DNA from: Xylaria sp. FL1777
Taxonomy: Eukaryota; Ascomycota; Sordariomycetes; Xylariales; Xylariaceae
DNA length: 64,000 nt
Direction: 5' to 3'
Assembly (NCBI GenBank): GCA_022578965.1
Contig: MU400510.1
Location: forward strand, 372,001-436,000
Shown here: positions 1 through 11,233 of the stretch, piece by piece
Position numbering within the stretch: the stretch's first letter is position 1
How the letters are laid out: each line of letters starts with the position of its first letter
Position numbers and translations under genes: made by a program
The notes under the pieces: generated by a model
What the model was told of the DNA's origin: nothing
What the model saw: only the letters and a program-made list of their open reading frames with translations
Database searches by the model: none

Positions 1-956
1 TTCGGCTTAAGCCTTCGAACTACAACAATAACATCGAATTTACATACGCTCTGACAAATAAGGTGAAGAAGCACGCCCCGTCTCCCGCAGCAACAGTGAG
101 CGAAATGGCATTGATGTCATGCGGCAAGTGTTTTTGTGTCATCTATCGCTAATATGTCAATAGAAATTCTATTTGGCGGCATATCTTTGTAAGATGGTGT
201 CGGTTGACGAACTTGTCACGAGGATCCGGGGAAGGAAGATTGCTAAGGCTACGGTCATCCAGGAAAGTACGTTGCCCTCGGCTCGACTCCGCTATTTATA
301 GACGATTCTGACTTTTAGCAGTGAATAAGAAGGCCAATGACCCCGACGTGGTCGCTACATCAACCGTCCTATCTTTGAAGTGTCCCCTGAGTTACACGAG
401 ACTGAAAACACCTTGCCGGTCTGTGTTGTGTTTGCATATTCAGTGCTTTGATGCGAATTCGTATTTGCAGTTACAGGAGCAAGGGCCCCAATGGGTTTGC
501 CCGGTGTGCAACCAACCAGCCCCTTTCGAGAACTTGGCGGTTGATGAATACGTCCGAGATATTCTTGAGAGTACAGCAGATTCTACTGAGCAGGTCACAA
601 TTGAGCCTAATGGCCAGTGGTCAACTCAATTAACCGAACCCGCTCCGAAAAAATCTCGGCCTTCTTATGCAAACACAAGTATTGATGTTGAAGATGATGT
701 ATCCGTTGTCACCGACAACCCCAGTCATAGCAATGGGGGATATAGCGGCACCCCACATCCTTACGCTACACCCATCCGAACCTTCATGAGTGGGGGCACA
801 CCCAGCTCCGGCTCAAGAGAGCCTTCGGGGGCACCAAGGTCTGGAGCTAACAAGCGGCCCGCTGCCGAAGTCATTGATCTCACTCTGGATAGCGACGAGG
901 ACGATGCGCCGCTTTTTAGACCGTCGAAAAAGGTCCGAGGGACATTGGACACGTAG
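1..956 (+). CDS. SIZ/PIAS-family E3 SUMO-protein ligase, C-terminal part (5' truncated by window edge)
   Basis: Nuclear E3 that promotes transfer of SUMO from the Ubc9 E2 to substrates (family knowledge). Seen here: coding segments about 3-62, 164-266 and 319 (or 322)-956, with introns 63-163 and 267-318/321. The first two encode the end of a PINIT domain (YALTNK joined to KFYLAAYLCKMVSVDELV). The third opens with NDPDVVATSTVLSLKCPL and carries the SP-RING finger (CPLSYTRLKTPCRS, HIQCFD, WVCPVCN). Near the C terminus VIDLTLDSDEDD is a textbook SUMO-interacting motif: a hydrophobic core followed by acidic residues. The middle of the tail is Ser/Pro-rich and probably disordered. The acceptor of the second intron is ambiguous by 3 nt; both choices keep frame. 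The N-terminal SAP region lies outside the window. Confidence 0.9.
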
Positions 957-1950
957 ACAGTGTTGTAAATTAAGTGCTAATGGGGTCTTCCCTGTTCGCG
1001 TTCTCCTATCCTTTCTCGGCGGCGTTGGGAGCAGAGCGCAAAGACATGGACATATTTGCAGACTAAAGCGACTGCTTTGAAACTCATGCAAGTAATGATG
1101 GTTTTTAGGCGTTGGTAGCATATGATTCTTGCATCTGAAGGGAAGCAAAACTTGGTTGGTCCAGGCACAGAGAGGGATGGATCTCCTATATGGGATATAT
1201 CAGCAATTTGCATTTGCGCTCAGCAAAGGCTTTTATGCCGTTCTAATGCCGATATATTACTCTCATGATACGTGATTTATTTCCTGCGGTGACAACCCAG
1301 AGTTGCATGTAACATAATCCTTAATCCTCGTATCAAGTCAAATTATCAGACTACACCCCAAAGCAATCGATCCCATGTAAAATTAAAATGACTGTATTGA
1401 TTCTTGCAGTTGTCAGGAAAACAAAGCGCTGACCACTTTGCCTTTCAGGTCGATGTACGTTAACGTAATGGAAAGGACGGCGCACCAATCGATAAGATCC
1501 ACCTGGAAGCTCAATCCCAATCCCCATGCATTAATTACCTGCATTCCCCGGAGCTTCAGCCCTGTAGCTCACCTCTAGCTCCAACTCAACCAACTCATTC
1601 CACCGGACATGCGAGGCTGTGGCCATTTCTACACACACGGTCGTGCGATAACCCAGAAGATATTTACAGTCAAGTTTCCGTCGAACCCCAGAGCTTGCAT
1701 CAATACATCGACGTCTGATGCGCCTTCGCATTCCTAGCGCTGTAGCAGCATCGGAACTAACCACGCCAGTTCTATAGAGTGCAATCTCCCTGCCGTTGGG
1801 TTTACATTAGAAGGGCGCAATATCAGCCAATACTTGACTCTTGAACGGGAAAAAGAGGCAGGTGGAGGGATAAAACGCAAGGGAAACGACCACGAGGAAG
1901 AATCGGGTAAAGACTCACATCCGTCGGTTCCAAACCACACACCCCAAAAG
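957..1950. other. Intergenic, 1.0 kb
   Basis: Lies between the stop of the SUMO ligase and the start of TRS33 on the same strand, so it should hold the 3' UTR of the first and the promoter of the second. I see no convincing conserved reading frame; the short antisense frames have no recognisable domain. Confidence 0.6.
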
Positions 1951-2966
1951 ATGTCGTCCTTCGACCAGCCATTACCGCCGTATAATGCCTCCGACCCTAC
2001 CGCGACGTTCGTAGGGACATCGTGCCTGGACTTCCTGCTTATTGAGCTCGTCCCTATGGCATACCGGATCGCGAACGAGCTAGGAGAGGCGAGCGACGAC
2101 AGCGGTAGCGGCACTAAGAACGAGGAGGCAGGGTCCGTGAGCACATCAGCCGGTACGATAAGTACGGCGCCCGGGACGACGTCAGCGACGGGGAGGAAAA
2201 GCAAATTGGATGAGGACGAGGAGAGAGAAGCGGTATTTTTCCGTCTTGAGGGCCTGGGGTATCGTGTTGGGTTGGGACTCGTAGAGCGGTATGGTTCTGC
2301 ATCCTTTTTCCTTTGACCCCCTCTGTCTCTCTGCTTGGTTTTGCCTATTACACTCCTATTGTACAGTTTCACACACTACTGCGCACGCGACATCAAATTC
2401 TATCCCCTCTACCTTCCGCGCTAATTCTAAACCCCAAACCCACAGCTTCTCCCGCGATCGCCCGCGGTTCACAGACACGCTGGACGCCATCAAGTTCGTG
2501 TGCAAGGACCTCTGGATGCTCGTCTTTAAAAAGCAAGTCGACAATCTCAAGACGAACCATCGCGGGGTCTACGTGCTGACAGACCACGCGTTCCGGCCGC
2601 TGTCGCGCATGAGCACCGACGCCGGGGGCCAGGCCGTTACCCGCGCGCAACCTGTATGTATCCTTACTCTTCCCCTCGTGTTCCTTTCTCCCTTTTCTCT
2701 TTTATAGCCCTTCCCCTTGGCCCTATTTCCTCACAAACAGTCTCCGCGCCTCTCATATTTCACACTTCTCATGCTGGAGAGAACGACTTTTTCATCGTTT
2801 TCATGAAATCTAACGACAGACGCCCAAATAGTTCCTCTGGTACCCCTGTGGAGTCCTTCGCGGTGCCTTAGCAGCCATGGGGATCAGCGCTACAGTGCAG
2901 GCCGAGACTAGTGAGTTGCCGGGCGCAGTCTTCCAGATCAAGACTACACCGGCAGCTCCGAAGTAA
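1951..2966 (+). CDS. TRS33: TRAPP complex subunit Trs33 (TRAPPC6 family)
   Basis: Core subunit of the TRAPP tethering complexes, which activate the Rab GTPase Ypt1 at the Golgi. Three exons, 1951-2288, 2446-2653 and 2832-2966, give 226 aa. Introns are 157 and 178 nt, both GT-AG and frame-consistent. The protein shows the Bet3/Trs33 fold signature: SCLDFLLIELVPMAYRIANEL, then EAVFFRLEGLGYRVGLGLVER, then across the first intron FSRDRPRFTDTLDAIKFVCK, and NHRGVYVLTD. The last exon encodes FLWYPCGVLRGALAAMGI and ends QIKTTPAAPK. I chose the ATG at 1951 (MSSFDQPLPPY) because it matches the usual short N terminus; an upstream in-frame extension exists but looks non-coding. An acidic low-complexity insert (about residues 45-90) separates the first helix from the conserved core. 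Confidence 0.92.
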
Positions 2967-4191
2967 GCCGCAGCAATGGCATGAAAGTAAATCGTGAAAG
3001 TTAAAAATGAGAAACATATTCGATGGAGTCTCCAGTCAGCTTAAATTAGGGGAGGGAGTAAACTCCGCGTAACCTATTGCTACATGGTTGGAGCCAAGGT
3101 ACTAAGAGACCTGCCTACTCGACTCCCAACAAACTCGACAAAGAAGAATAAAGCGGCGTAAAGGCTGGCGAAGTCAAGCCAAGAGAGAGAGCGCAAGCTA
3201 TATGCCAGACAAGGAAAACAAGAAATCTAATCCCCCGGTAACCAACGACCTGACGAGGAAATAATTCATCTCTCAACAAGATAGAAAAACAAGAACGGGA
3301 CACTGGCTGCAGATAGGGGATACAACATGGCATATAAATAAAGCATATAGAACGAAGACGTAGACGTTTAGGGTGTGGGTGTGATTAGTCTACTGAAGGC
3401 AATAACTACGAATTAAATGAACAATGAATGAGATGGCCGATTCTACTTCTCTCGACAAACACACACATACACATACACTCTCTCGTTCTTTCTCATATGT
3501 CTTACTCGTGCCTTCATGCATTCTGGACCTGTCTACAATTAATTGACGGGAGGTAATTATTTACAACAAAGTAATGAACAGCTATTTCTTTTTCAACCTA
3601 GATTTGAAATTTCATCTCCTTAATCTGTGCTTGTGTTCCAATTATGCCTTGCTTTCCCATCATGCCACCGAGGGAGTGAGGGGAATAGCACACCATCCAT
3701 CCATCAACCATCCACGCCAAAACATGTCGGGTCGTAAGAGAAAAGGAAAATTCTTGTTTCGAGCAACGGGGCCAAGCATTCGATGGGGCAGAGAGAGTAG
3801 CGGTCACTGAGGGAGGGCTGGGGGGATAGTTCGTTCACGTCTTTCACAGCCTATAAGTGGAAACAGAAACAATCAGTCAGTCAAATCCGGTCTCTCAATT
3901 GTGTTTGCAGTTAACAATCGTGTGACTGTCTGTGTCTTTTCTGCTGTCTTAGATTTATGCCTCTCCTCGCGTCTTTTTGTGTTCTTTCTTTCTCTACAAA
4001 CCCGGCCCGTAGAAAATCACAGTCAAAGTTGCTGACGACTCGCGGTATATGTAGATTAGGCGTAATTCCCCCATCTAAGCATAGGCAAGGACAAAAGAAA
4101 CACATGTGCGTAAATGAGAAGCCAGAGCCATACGCCACGTAGCAGTAACATCATTCCATGTCATATCTCATAGCATTGAGGGGGGGATGAT
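2967..4191. other. Convergent intergenic region, 1.2 kb
   Basis: Sits between the 3' ends of TRS33 (+) and malate dehydrogenase (-), so it should contain both 3' UTRs. Only short frames without recognisable domains are present. No tRNA or repeat was seen apart from short CA- and CT-rich runs near 3460-3500. Confidence 0.5.
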
Positions 4192-5606
4192 TTACTTTTC
4201 AGCAGGGGTCGTGGCGAAGGTGATACCCTTCTCAATGTTATCCTTCAGATCCTTGAGGGCGATATCCACAAGAGACTTCTCCTTCTCGGTGATGCCTTCA
4301 AGAGGGTTGGTGGCCTTCTCAACACCGTTGGGCTATAGGTAACAATGTTAGCTATTCTCACCAAGTGCGTGACGTAGTGAGGGGTTGCGAGAGAAAAAAA
4401 AGGATTAGTATCTTACACCAAGCTCGACGGGTACGGAGAAAAAGTCCAAGCCAGTGGCCTTCTTGATTTCTTCACCTCCGGGAACACCGGGCAGGTAGAC
4501 GAAACTGGGCTCGACCAGGCCCTTCTCGCCCTTGGCGGCCCTCAGGACCTTTTCAGCAAAGCTGCGTCAAGTTAGTCATCTCAACCCTGAAGAGAGAGAG
4601 TAGTTCATCCTACCGGTAACCTGCGAAGGCCATAGATAGAGTGGCAGAACCGGCGCCGTCCTTGGCCTTGACGACCTCATCACCACCGAACTGAACACGG
4701 TTGACAAGAGCATCATACTTGTCAGCTGGAATATCGACCTTAGGGCTGGCCTTGCTGAAGAGGGGAACAATGGTTCCTCCGGAGTGACCTCCGATAACAG
4801 GGATGGTGAGCTCTGAGCCGGTCTTCTTGCCGGCGAGCTCAGCGACGAAGGTCTCAGCTCGGACGATGTCGAGAGTGGTGACACCGAAGAGCTTCTGAGG
4901 GTTGAAGACACCCTTGGCCTTCAGAGTCTCGGCAGCAATGGGCACAGTGGAATTGACGGGGTTCGAGATGACGAGAATGAAGGCCTTGGGGGCGACATCA
5001 GCAGCAAGCTCGATCAATCCCTTGACGATACCGGCGTTGATCTTGAACAGGTCGTCACGGGTCATGCCGGGCTTTCCTGGGACATTGTGAGCGATTTCAT
5101 GGGCAACAGCCAATTGACAATCAAGACATACGGGGAATGCCAGCGGGGATGACGATAATGTCAGCATCCTTGAATGCGGCCTTTCCGCCGTCGTCCTTGG
5201 GCAGGTAGCCCGAGACCTTCTGCGGGGTAGTTTAGACACTGCGGATGCAAAACCTGATTCCGGAGCGACAATCATTGCTTACAGCGGTGGTAGAGATGTG
5301 GGAGAGATCAGTGGCAACACCGGGGGTGTTGACGACATCGTACAGAGCGAGCTCGTCAACGAGGGGGCTCAGCTTGAGGAGGAGAGACAGCGGCTGTCGA
5401 TCTCGAACGTCAGCTCTTCGTCACATGTTTGTCGTTGGTAGGCAGGCTTGTCTGTTTGATTGCCTGGTTGGACTATCTCGAGATTGTGTACGAACCTGGC
5501 CAATACCGCCAGAGGCTCCGGCAACGACTGTGCAGTCACGATATTAGCCGATGCCGTCAATCACGTAAGGGGCTGGCGTGCGAGACTTCTTACCAGCTTT
5601 AACCAT
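4192..5606 (-). CDS. NAD-dependent malate dehydrogenase, cytosolic type
   Basis: Interconverts malate and oxaloacetate with NAD+/NADH. Seven exons on the minus strand: 5594-5606, 5496-5527, 5283-5393, 5132-5219, 4614-5076, 4417-4561 and 4192-4332, giving 330 aa, the usual length. The protein starts [15 protein letters not shown], a Rossmann nucleotide-binding loop at the extreme N terminus. There is therefore no mitochondrial presequence. It ends ATTPAEK, with no PTS1-like tripeptide. Catalytic and substrate residues are in place: Arg82 and Arg88 (IPRKPGMTR), Asp151 and Arg154 ([11 protein letters not shown]), His179 (GGHSGG). The first exon is only 13 nt and the second 32 nt, so ab initio gene callers may miss them. 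Cytosolic location is inferred from the absent presequence. Confidence 0.95.
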
Positions 5607-7106
5607 CTTGATTATTTTTGTTGAGGTGGGGTAATTGAGCTTGAGATTACTATGGCGGGGTTAGCAATTAGCTAGGTGGCCTAGCTCGTGGGTAATTCTT
5701 TGCTGGGAATGAGATTGAAAAAAACAAATCGTCGAGGAGATGCTCAGGCAATCGATCCGAGACTAAACATGGAGGCCAGTGAGGAGATACGCACCTTTCT
5801 TGTCTTATACTCTGGAGAAAGCTTGAGTGGAGAGAGAGGTAGATGGAAGGGCAGTGGGTAAGTCAGTGGGTATGTATACCTGCTATGTTGGTGGGGTGTC
5901 GATATGTGATGCGCGAATAGTTGCGGGGTTATTTGGTCTAAGTACCTACCTAGTATAAAATCGCCGCTCTCACCCCGCCAGGTCAGAGGTCATCCAGGTT
6001 CTAGGTACTTGCCCGTTGAACCTTAGGTACCTACCCTTAAGCCCTCTAGGGTTAGTTGAGCCATCCAATTCACTCCCACTGGCACGTTTTATATGCCCTT
6101 GCTCGCATTGGTATTCCCGTTATCCCGGGTGGATAATGCACTAGTCCAGGTCCCTGTGTGCACCAAACGAGCAAGTGGGTTGTTTGGTTTTAAGCTGTAA
6201 CGTCCTGATCTTCTTAGCACACTTGGGGTACCACCTGGTACCTACATACTTACAGGCTGATACTTACCATTCCGCTCTCTCTTAAAAAAGGTGCGGGACT
6301 TACCTACATATATGTACCTAGGTACGCATACCTTACTGCGTACCTAAAGCACTGTACCGATAGATGGTCCGATTCGGAGGTACGGAGGTACAAGCATGTG
6401 ACCATATTTGCGGGATATCCAGCCTCAACTACGTTCAAGGTTGGTTGCTAAAAATGGATTGTCGCAGAGTGAGTAGTCCAAACTCTAGATACCTACCTAC
6501 AACTTAAAAAGTTGAAGTGACCGGTGGTGTATCTTAACCTTTCTACCAAGGTATCGTCGGCGATATTATTTAGAGTGTTGTTGACATCGTCCTCCGACTA
6601 GTCTTCTTGTCATCCGAGGCTCATATATAATATCGGGCCGGCTCGGATTCTTGGAGTAGCTATATAGACTTTTTTGCGACATCAAACGATCCAACATCTC
6701 AAGACCCGTGTTATTTACGATGGTGATAGCCGAGAGCGTACGAACGCGTGTTATTCCGTACCATACCTATTCAACCGGCCGAGTCTGGACGGTTATTGTC
6801 GTGCCAGCGTCACCACTATCGGACCGGCACGTCCATTGATCTCATTTCTCATTTCGATCACGTGTCTGCAAGACCTCAATCACAAATGCAGACAGACAAG
6901 GTCAAGAGGGAGATGAGAGGAAAACCCATGGTCTGTAGTCTTGAATCTTTTGTGATAGTGACTACCAGGTTGCACGAAAGCAAATGTGATGCCTATCCGC
7001 CGGTTGACCTAGCCTAGTCTAGCCTCGAAATCCATGCTTTGCCGTGCCCTGTACACGTGGTATCCCTTGCTTGTTCCCTCATGGTCCTCATGCCGATCCG
7101 TTTTCT
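5607..7106. other. Upstream region of malate dehydrogenase, rich in TACCTAGGTA-like words
   Basis: 1.5 kb between the malate dehydrogenase start and the 3' end of the eL28 gene, both on the minus strand. It should hold the promoter of the former and the 3' UTR of the latter. It contains dense CCTAGGTA/GGTACCT words (for example 6301-6330 and around 5940-6060). Small frames at 6674-7017 look like chance ORFs. Confidence 0.5.
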
Positions 7107-7873
7107 TTATTCAGCGGCCTTCTTGGCCTTGGAGCCACGGAGCTTGGGCTCGGGAGTGGGCTTAGGCTGCTTGTAGGAGTGACGGATAGCAGAAGCACGG
7201 GCGACGGCGGCCTCGCGGAGGTCGGCACGGTAGTTGTTCTTCGCAGCCTGGTTCGCAACGGCGACGTAGGTCCTATATAGCAAACGCATCAACATCGTCT
7301 TACTCACGATATACGGAACGCCTCTTGCAGCGCGTATAGTAAGTGACCGGGGAGCACTGACTTCCGTGCGGACTTGCCACCACTGTAGACGGTCTCGGTG
7401 ACGGCTGAGGCGGGCTTGTTCGAGGCTGAGGTCTTCTTGCTCAGAACCTTAACGGCATCCTTGTCACCGGCAACGACACCAAGGGCCTGTTTGAATTTTC
7501 CAATTGTGAGCCTCAAATTATTCTTTCGTCATACGGTTCTATTCGTGGCAATTATCATATTCGTACCTTGTCGTTCACGAAACCGGCCCACTAGTGATTT
7601 TCGTTAGCCGCTGTTCAGACGGAAAACACAGATCAAGGCCTCACCTTGCGCGCGTTCTTGTTGGTCAGGTTTAAGGGGTCGCGGGAGAACTGAACACCGC
7701 CAGCAGCCTTGCGCTTGACGAGGAAGGCGTTGTTGTTACCTGTAGAAATCCGCAAGTATTAGTTCTTAATAGCTCCCTTGTAGAACCAACCCAACCCGAG
7801 GAGTTAAGCAGCGAGGACAAAACTCACGAACAACCTCCCAGACCAAGTCGCCAGAAACATTAGAAGAAGACAT
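7107..7873 (-). CDS. RPL28: 60S ribosomal protein L28 (eL28)
   Basis: Large-subunit ribosomal protein of the eL28 family. Five exons on the minus strand: 7828-7873, 7645-7739, 7567-7590, 7362-7486 and 7107-7272, giving 151 aa, normal for the family. It begins MSSSNVSGDLVWEVVRNNNAFLVKRK and continues FSRDPLNLTNKNARK, WAGFVNDK, then the C-terminal NNYRADLREAAVARASAIRHS, all diagnostic. One exon is only 24 nt. The basic Lys/Pro-rich C terminus (PTPEPKLRGSKAKKAAE) is typical. Several short introns in a ribosomal protein gene are usual for this group. Shares an upstream region with the divergent gene at 8490. Confidence 0.93.
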
Positions 7874-8489
7874 TGTGATATGCTGGATTTGGGGGCTTTG
7901 CGGAGGTCAATGTCAACGGAATCGGGCAGTCTGCTTGTTTCTGATGCTTCTGATTTCGTCTTCTTACCCAGACCCAAGATGGTGCGAATGTCGCTTAATT
8001 GGCCTAATGCGTATTAGTGTCATCTTTAATTGTAGCCGAACGTGGACACGCAACAGGACAGCTGTGCACGGGCCACATTGCTTCTATCTGTGGGGCGTCT
8101 CAGCCGGCGTCGACTTGTCGTCAGACGGGATGCTTCAATAGGCTAAAGCCTCATCGTCGTCGTCTTCTCTTCCGACCTACCCAGGTTTGTCCGTCATCGC
8201 CTTCAACGCAACCCGAGTCGCGTCTCGACACGGCTCACAAATGGCCTGAGTAACAGCGTGCCTCTCTCTTTCGCAGTTCGTTTCGATTTCTACTCCGCTA
8301 TCTTTTCTATGTTCTGCTTCTAGTCCTGATTCCCTTGTTCCCGAAGTCCAACCCCGTGTGTCTCACCTCTCCTCCTTACGCATTCGACACCTTGATTCTC
8401 CGCCTCGTCTAATCAAGACGTCTCTTACCACCTTCCATCCATCGATCCGAAATTAAATCTAAAGGAGCCGAAATACTTACAACGACGCC
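7874..8489. promoter_or_regulatory. Shared divergent upstream region of eL28 and the DUF2015-like gene
   Basis: A 616-bp gap between two divergently oriented start codons (7873 minus, 8490 plus), so it must hold both promoters. The right half is CT-rich on the plus strand (tcttctcttcc, ctctctcttt), as is common upstream of fungal start codons. No specific operator can be assigned by eye. Confidence 0.5.
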
Positions 8490-8867
8490 ATGTATCTCCT
8501 CTACGGAATTACCTTCATAGTCCTCGTGGCCGGCACAATACTCTACCTAACACGGAATCTATGGCTGCGCCACATCCCCGACCTACCCGGCTCGTCGTAT
8601 CTCTACTCGCGGCTGCCAGGCAGCTTCTCGGGCGACATCGAAGCAGGGCTCTCGAGCAGCACGTTTGACCTAGGCGCCAACGTCGACTCGGGAGACTCCC
8701 GCGCCGGCCTAGACGATGCCGCCAAGACCGAGATCCTCAAAATCATGAAGAAGCGGCGCCTGCGCTTTGACGAGGCCCGCCGCGTCTACATGGAACAGCG
8801 CTTCAGCGCCAATGGTATCGGCCCCGACGGCCGGCCCAGAGACCCCAAGTTTGTCAGCTTTTCGTGA
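8490..8867 (+). CDS. Small single-pass membrane protein, DUF2015/UPF0357-like
   Basis: Intronless 125-aa protein. Residues 4-22 (LYGITFIVLVAGTILYL) form one hydrophobic segment, probably a signal anchor. They are followed by a polar region and a conserved-looking C-terminal block: EILKIMKKRRLRFDEARRVY, then ERFSANGIGPDGRPRDPKFVSFS-like text (residues about 80-125). That block resembles the fungal family DUF2015 (UPF0357, yeast YCL012C), which has no assigned function. The family call is from memory of the motif and should be confirmed with a profile search. No biochemical role can be given. Confidence 0.7.
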   Translation: MYLLYGITFIVLVAGTILYLTRNLWLRHIPDLPGSSYLYSRLPGSFSGDIEAGLSSSTFDLGANVDSGDSRAGLDDAAKTEILKIMKKRRLRFDEARRVYMEQRFSANGIGPDGRPRDPKFVSFS

Positions 8868-10109
8868 TGCGGCTGAGAATCCTAAGTCTCAGGACGTATT
8901 GTGTAGACATGGCGGGCTGGATGGGGATTTCGGGTAATACTACGACTAGAAGGAGCCCGGTGTATTATTTCCCGCAGTGGAACTATCATTTCGTCATGGA
9001 AATCCACTCCCTTCACGCGAGAACATTCGCACTTTTCATTATTGTTCGGCTAAGGCGTTGGCGGTCTTTATCGGGCTCGGGCGGATTTTACCAGGATTAA
9101 GAGACTATTCTAGGGACGGAATGGTCTGACAAGGAATGTGTCGTGCTCCAAGGGTGCAGTTCTAGGGGTTCCATTACAATATCATGGACCATGGCACTTA
9201 CACTAATGTTCGTACACACACATACGGAGAGTCAGGAAACCGGATGCCCGGGAAGGGGTGGGTTCCCTACTCATGTCCAACCCCACAGAGTTGTCATTAA
9301 CGTGCCTCATGACACGCAATTTCCTTTATCATGCGCTAGCATACACATATAGCAGATGCACTCTGGATTTTCCTACTTTGTTGGTCGAAGAGAAGGATAG
9401 CTCTTTACAATTGAAATGATATCATCTTCTTTCTCAGTTTTTGCTTCCATGTGCTCAACAGAGTCATGTTTACCCACCCGTACTTCGTGCCGCACAACAG
9501 AAATCGAAGACCCACTCAGCCTTGTAAATTAGGTAATTAATAGCTTGACGGCTCCGCGATCATATAGCAGTTAAATTTAGTCTCAATACCCACGCTGCCA
9601 TAACAGCCCATCAATTTATTGAGTTACTATAATTCGAGACGTTTATTCACGCATTCATCGCAGTAGCAAGAACTAAAGTTAAAATCCATAGCATTCCAAT
9701 CAACACCTATACATCTATCTATCTAGATGCATCATTCATTGTGCTTTTCGCTCCCTCCCGAGCCGTTTCCACACCGAACAAAATGGAATATGTGGGGTTG
9801 GTGGGGGGTATAATGACTGGAGAACCCGTTTCTTTCGTCATTCTCTAAAAAAACTATGTACAATATCCTCCTCGCGAGGGAGCTTCATTACTGACAACCC
9901 GAGGCTCCTGGACTGGTGTGGTCATTCTATTGGTATAAATGCTAGATCGTTTCGACGTCGCCCCACCCCTGCTCTGCCGGTGGTGAGACATTTACATCTC
10001 CGTTTGCGCCGTCGCGTGCACATTTTGTGCATGACTCGTTCCCCGAACCGGGAGGATTCCATGATGAGTTAATTTTTTTGGGAGACCGTGGATGTTCAAA
10101 TTCGGTCGT
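8868..10109. other. Convergent intergenic region, 1.2 kb
   Basis: Between the 3' ends of the DUF2015-like gene (+) and ERG3 (-). Holds both 3' UTRs. The reading frames present are short and unlike any family I know. A short TCTA run (ctatctatctag) lies near 9713-9725. Confidence 0.5.
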
Positions 10110-11195
10110 TTATTTGCTCTTCTTCGATTCGATGTGTTCATATACTCGTTCATCCTCGCCGTCGACTTCCTTAGAAATGCGCTCCATATCCTTTACTTGC
10201 TGCTTCCACTGTTCCTCGCTCATCTTCTTCTCCTTGTCGAATAGATCAGCGTCAGGCTGGCGGTAAGAGCCACCAATACGGTCCCACAGGGTGGTGTACT
10301 GTCCGTAGTTGTAGTTGAAATACAGGTGGTGCATCGTGTGGCACGCAGCACCGTTGATGACGGGACTATCGGCTACGTACTCGCCATCATGGATCATGAT
10401 TGACCAGAAGTTGACGAAGATAAAGAGCACGACAGAAGCGTACTTGTTCAGGGGGAACAGGATCGGATACAAATGGTACGGGAACGACTGCGAGAACCCG
10501 TCTACTGGGTGAAAAGCGTGCGAGGCAAAAGGTGTCGGCATAACCCACTTGTGGTGAGGCTTGTGAAGGCGCTTGTAGATCAACGGGTGGTGTAGGCCGC
10601 GATGGACTAGGTAGATCAAGGCGTCCGTGAAAATCAGGAACAGGGGAAACTGCAAGAACTCGTACCACAGGCCTGGACCATCGACGGGCGTGTCGTAGAG
10701 CTTTGTGTGTCCGCGGACCTCGAGGAGCCAGAACACGGTTGTGAGCAGGGCCATTCCGGGAAAGGCCTTGACCGATTGCGTAATCTCCATGGAAATCTGA
10801 TTCTTGAGGAACTTGGGGTGAAGCTTGTTCTTCTGGTCGAACACCAGGAAATAGGAAATGGAAGCGAAGACAAAGTACAATAAATTGCCAAAAACACTGG
10901 ACAAAAGTTAGCAGGAAAGCACATTAAGCCGAGCAGCAGAGCGAGCGTAGAATGCATACACAGTAACAGTCCACAACGATAGAGCCTGGCGAATGATGTT
11001 GTCTCTATCCCACGCACTCATGTATGCGTATTGACTCGGCTGGAACTCAATGTATGAGGATGAAGGCTTGTACTGCCATGAGGTAGTTGTGTTATGAACA
11101 TTGAAATAGTCGGAAGCGACCGACCGCGCAGGGTGAAGTTTGGCGAAGGCATAGTCGCCCACGTAGGTATCCCAGATCTCGAGGACGACGTCCAT
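10110..11195 (-). CDS. ERG3: Delta(7)-sterol 5(6)-desaturase (ERG3)
   Basis: Introduces the C-5(6) double bond in the late ergosterol pathway; an ER membrane di-iron enzyme of the fatty acid hydroxylase superfamily. Two exons, 10960-11195 and 10110-10896, joined by a 63-nt intron, give 340 aa. The three histidine clusters are visible: HRGLHH (177-182), HKPHH (190-194) and HTMHH (265-269), the last within the family signature continuing LYFNYNYGQYTTLWD. Hydrophobic segments near 80-98 and 125-137, and around 160-176 and 230-245, fit a multi-span ER protein. The C terminus is charged (DKEKKMSEEQW, ESKKSK), consistent with ER retention. A CAA-repeat leader sits just upstream of the ATG (separate entry). 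Confidence 0.95.
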
Positions 11196-11204
11196 GTTGA
11201 AGGC

Positions 11205-11233
11205 TGTTGTTGTTGTTGTTGTTGTTGTTGTTG
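11205..11233 (-). repeat. (CAA)n microsatellite in the predicted ERG3 5' leader
   Basis: About nine to ten GTT units on the plus strand, read as CAA on the ERG3 sense strand, ending roughly 10 nt upstream of the ERG3 ATG at 11195. In other frames it gives poly-Gln or poly-Asn frames that are not genes. Being in the leader is inferred from distance; the transcription start is unknown. Confidence 0.9.
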
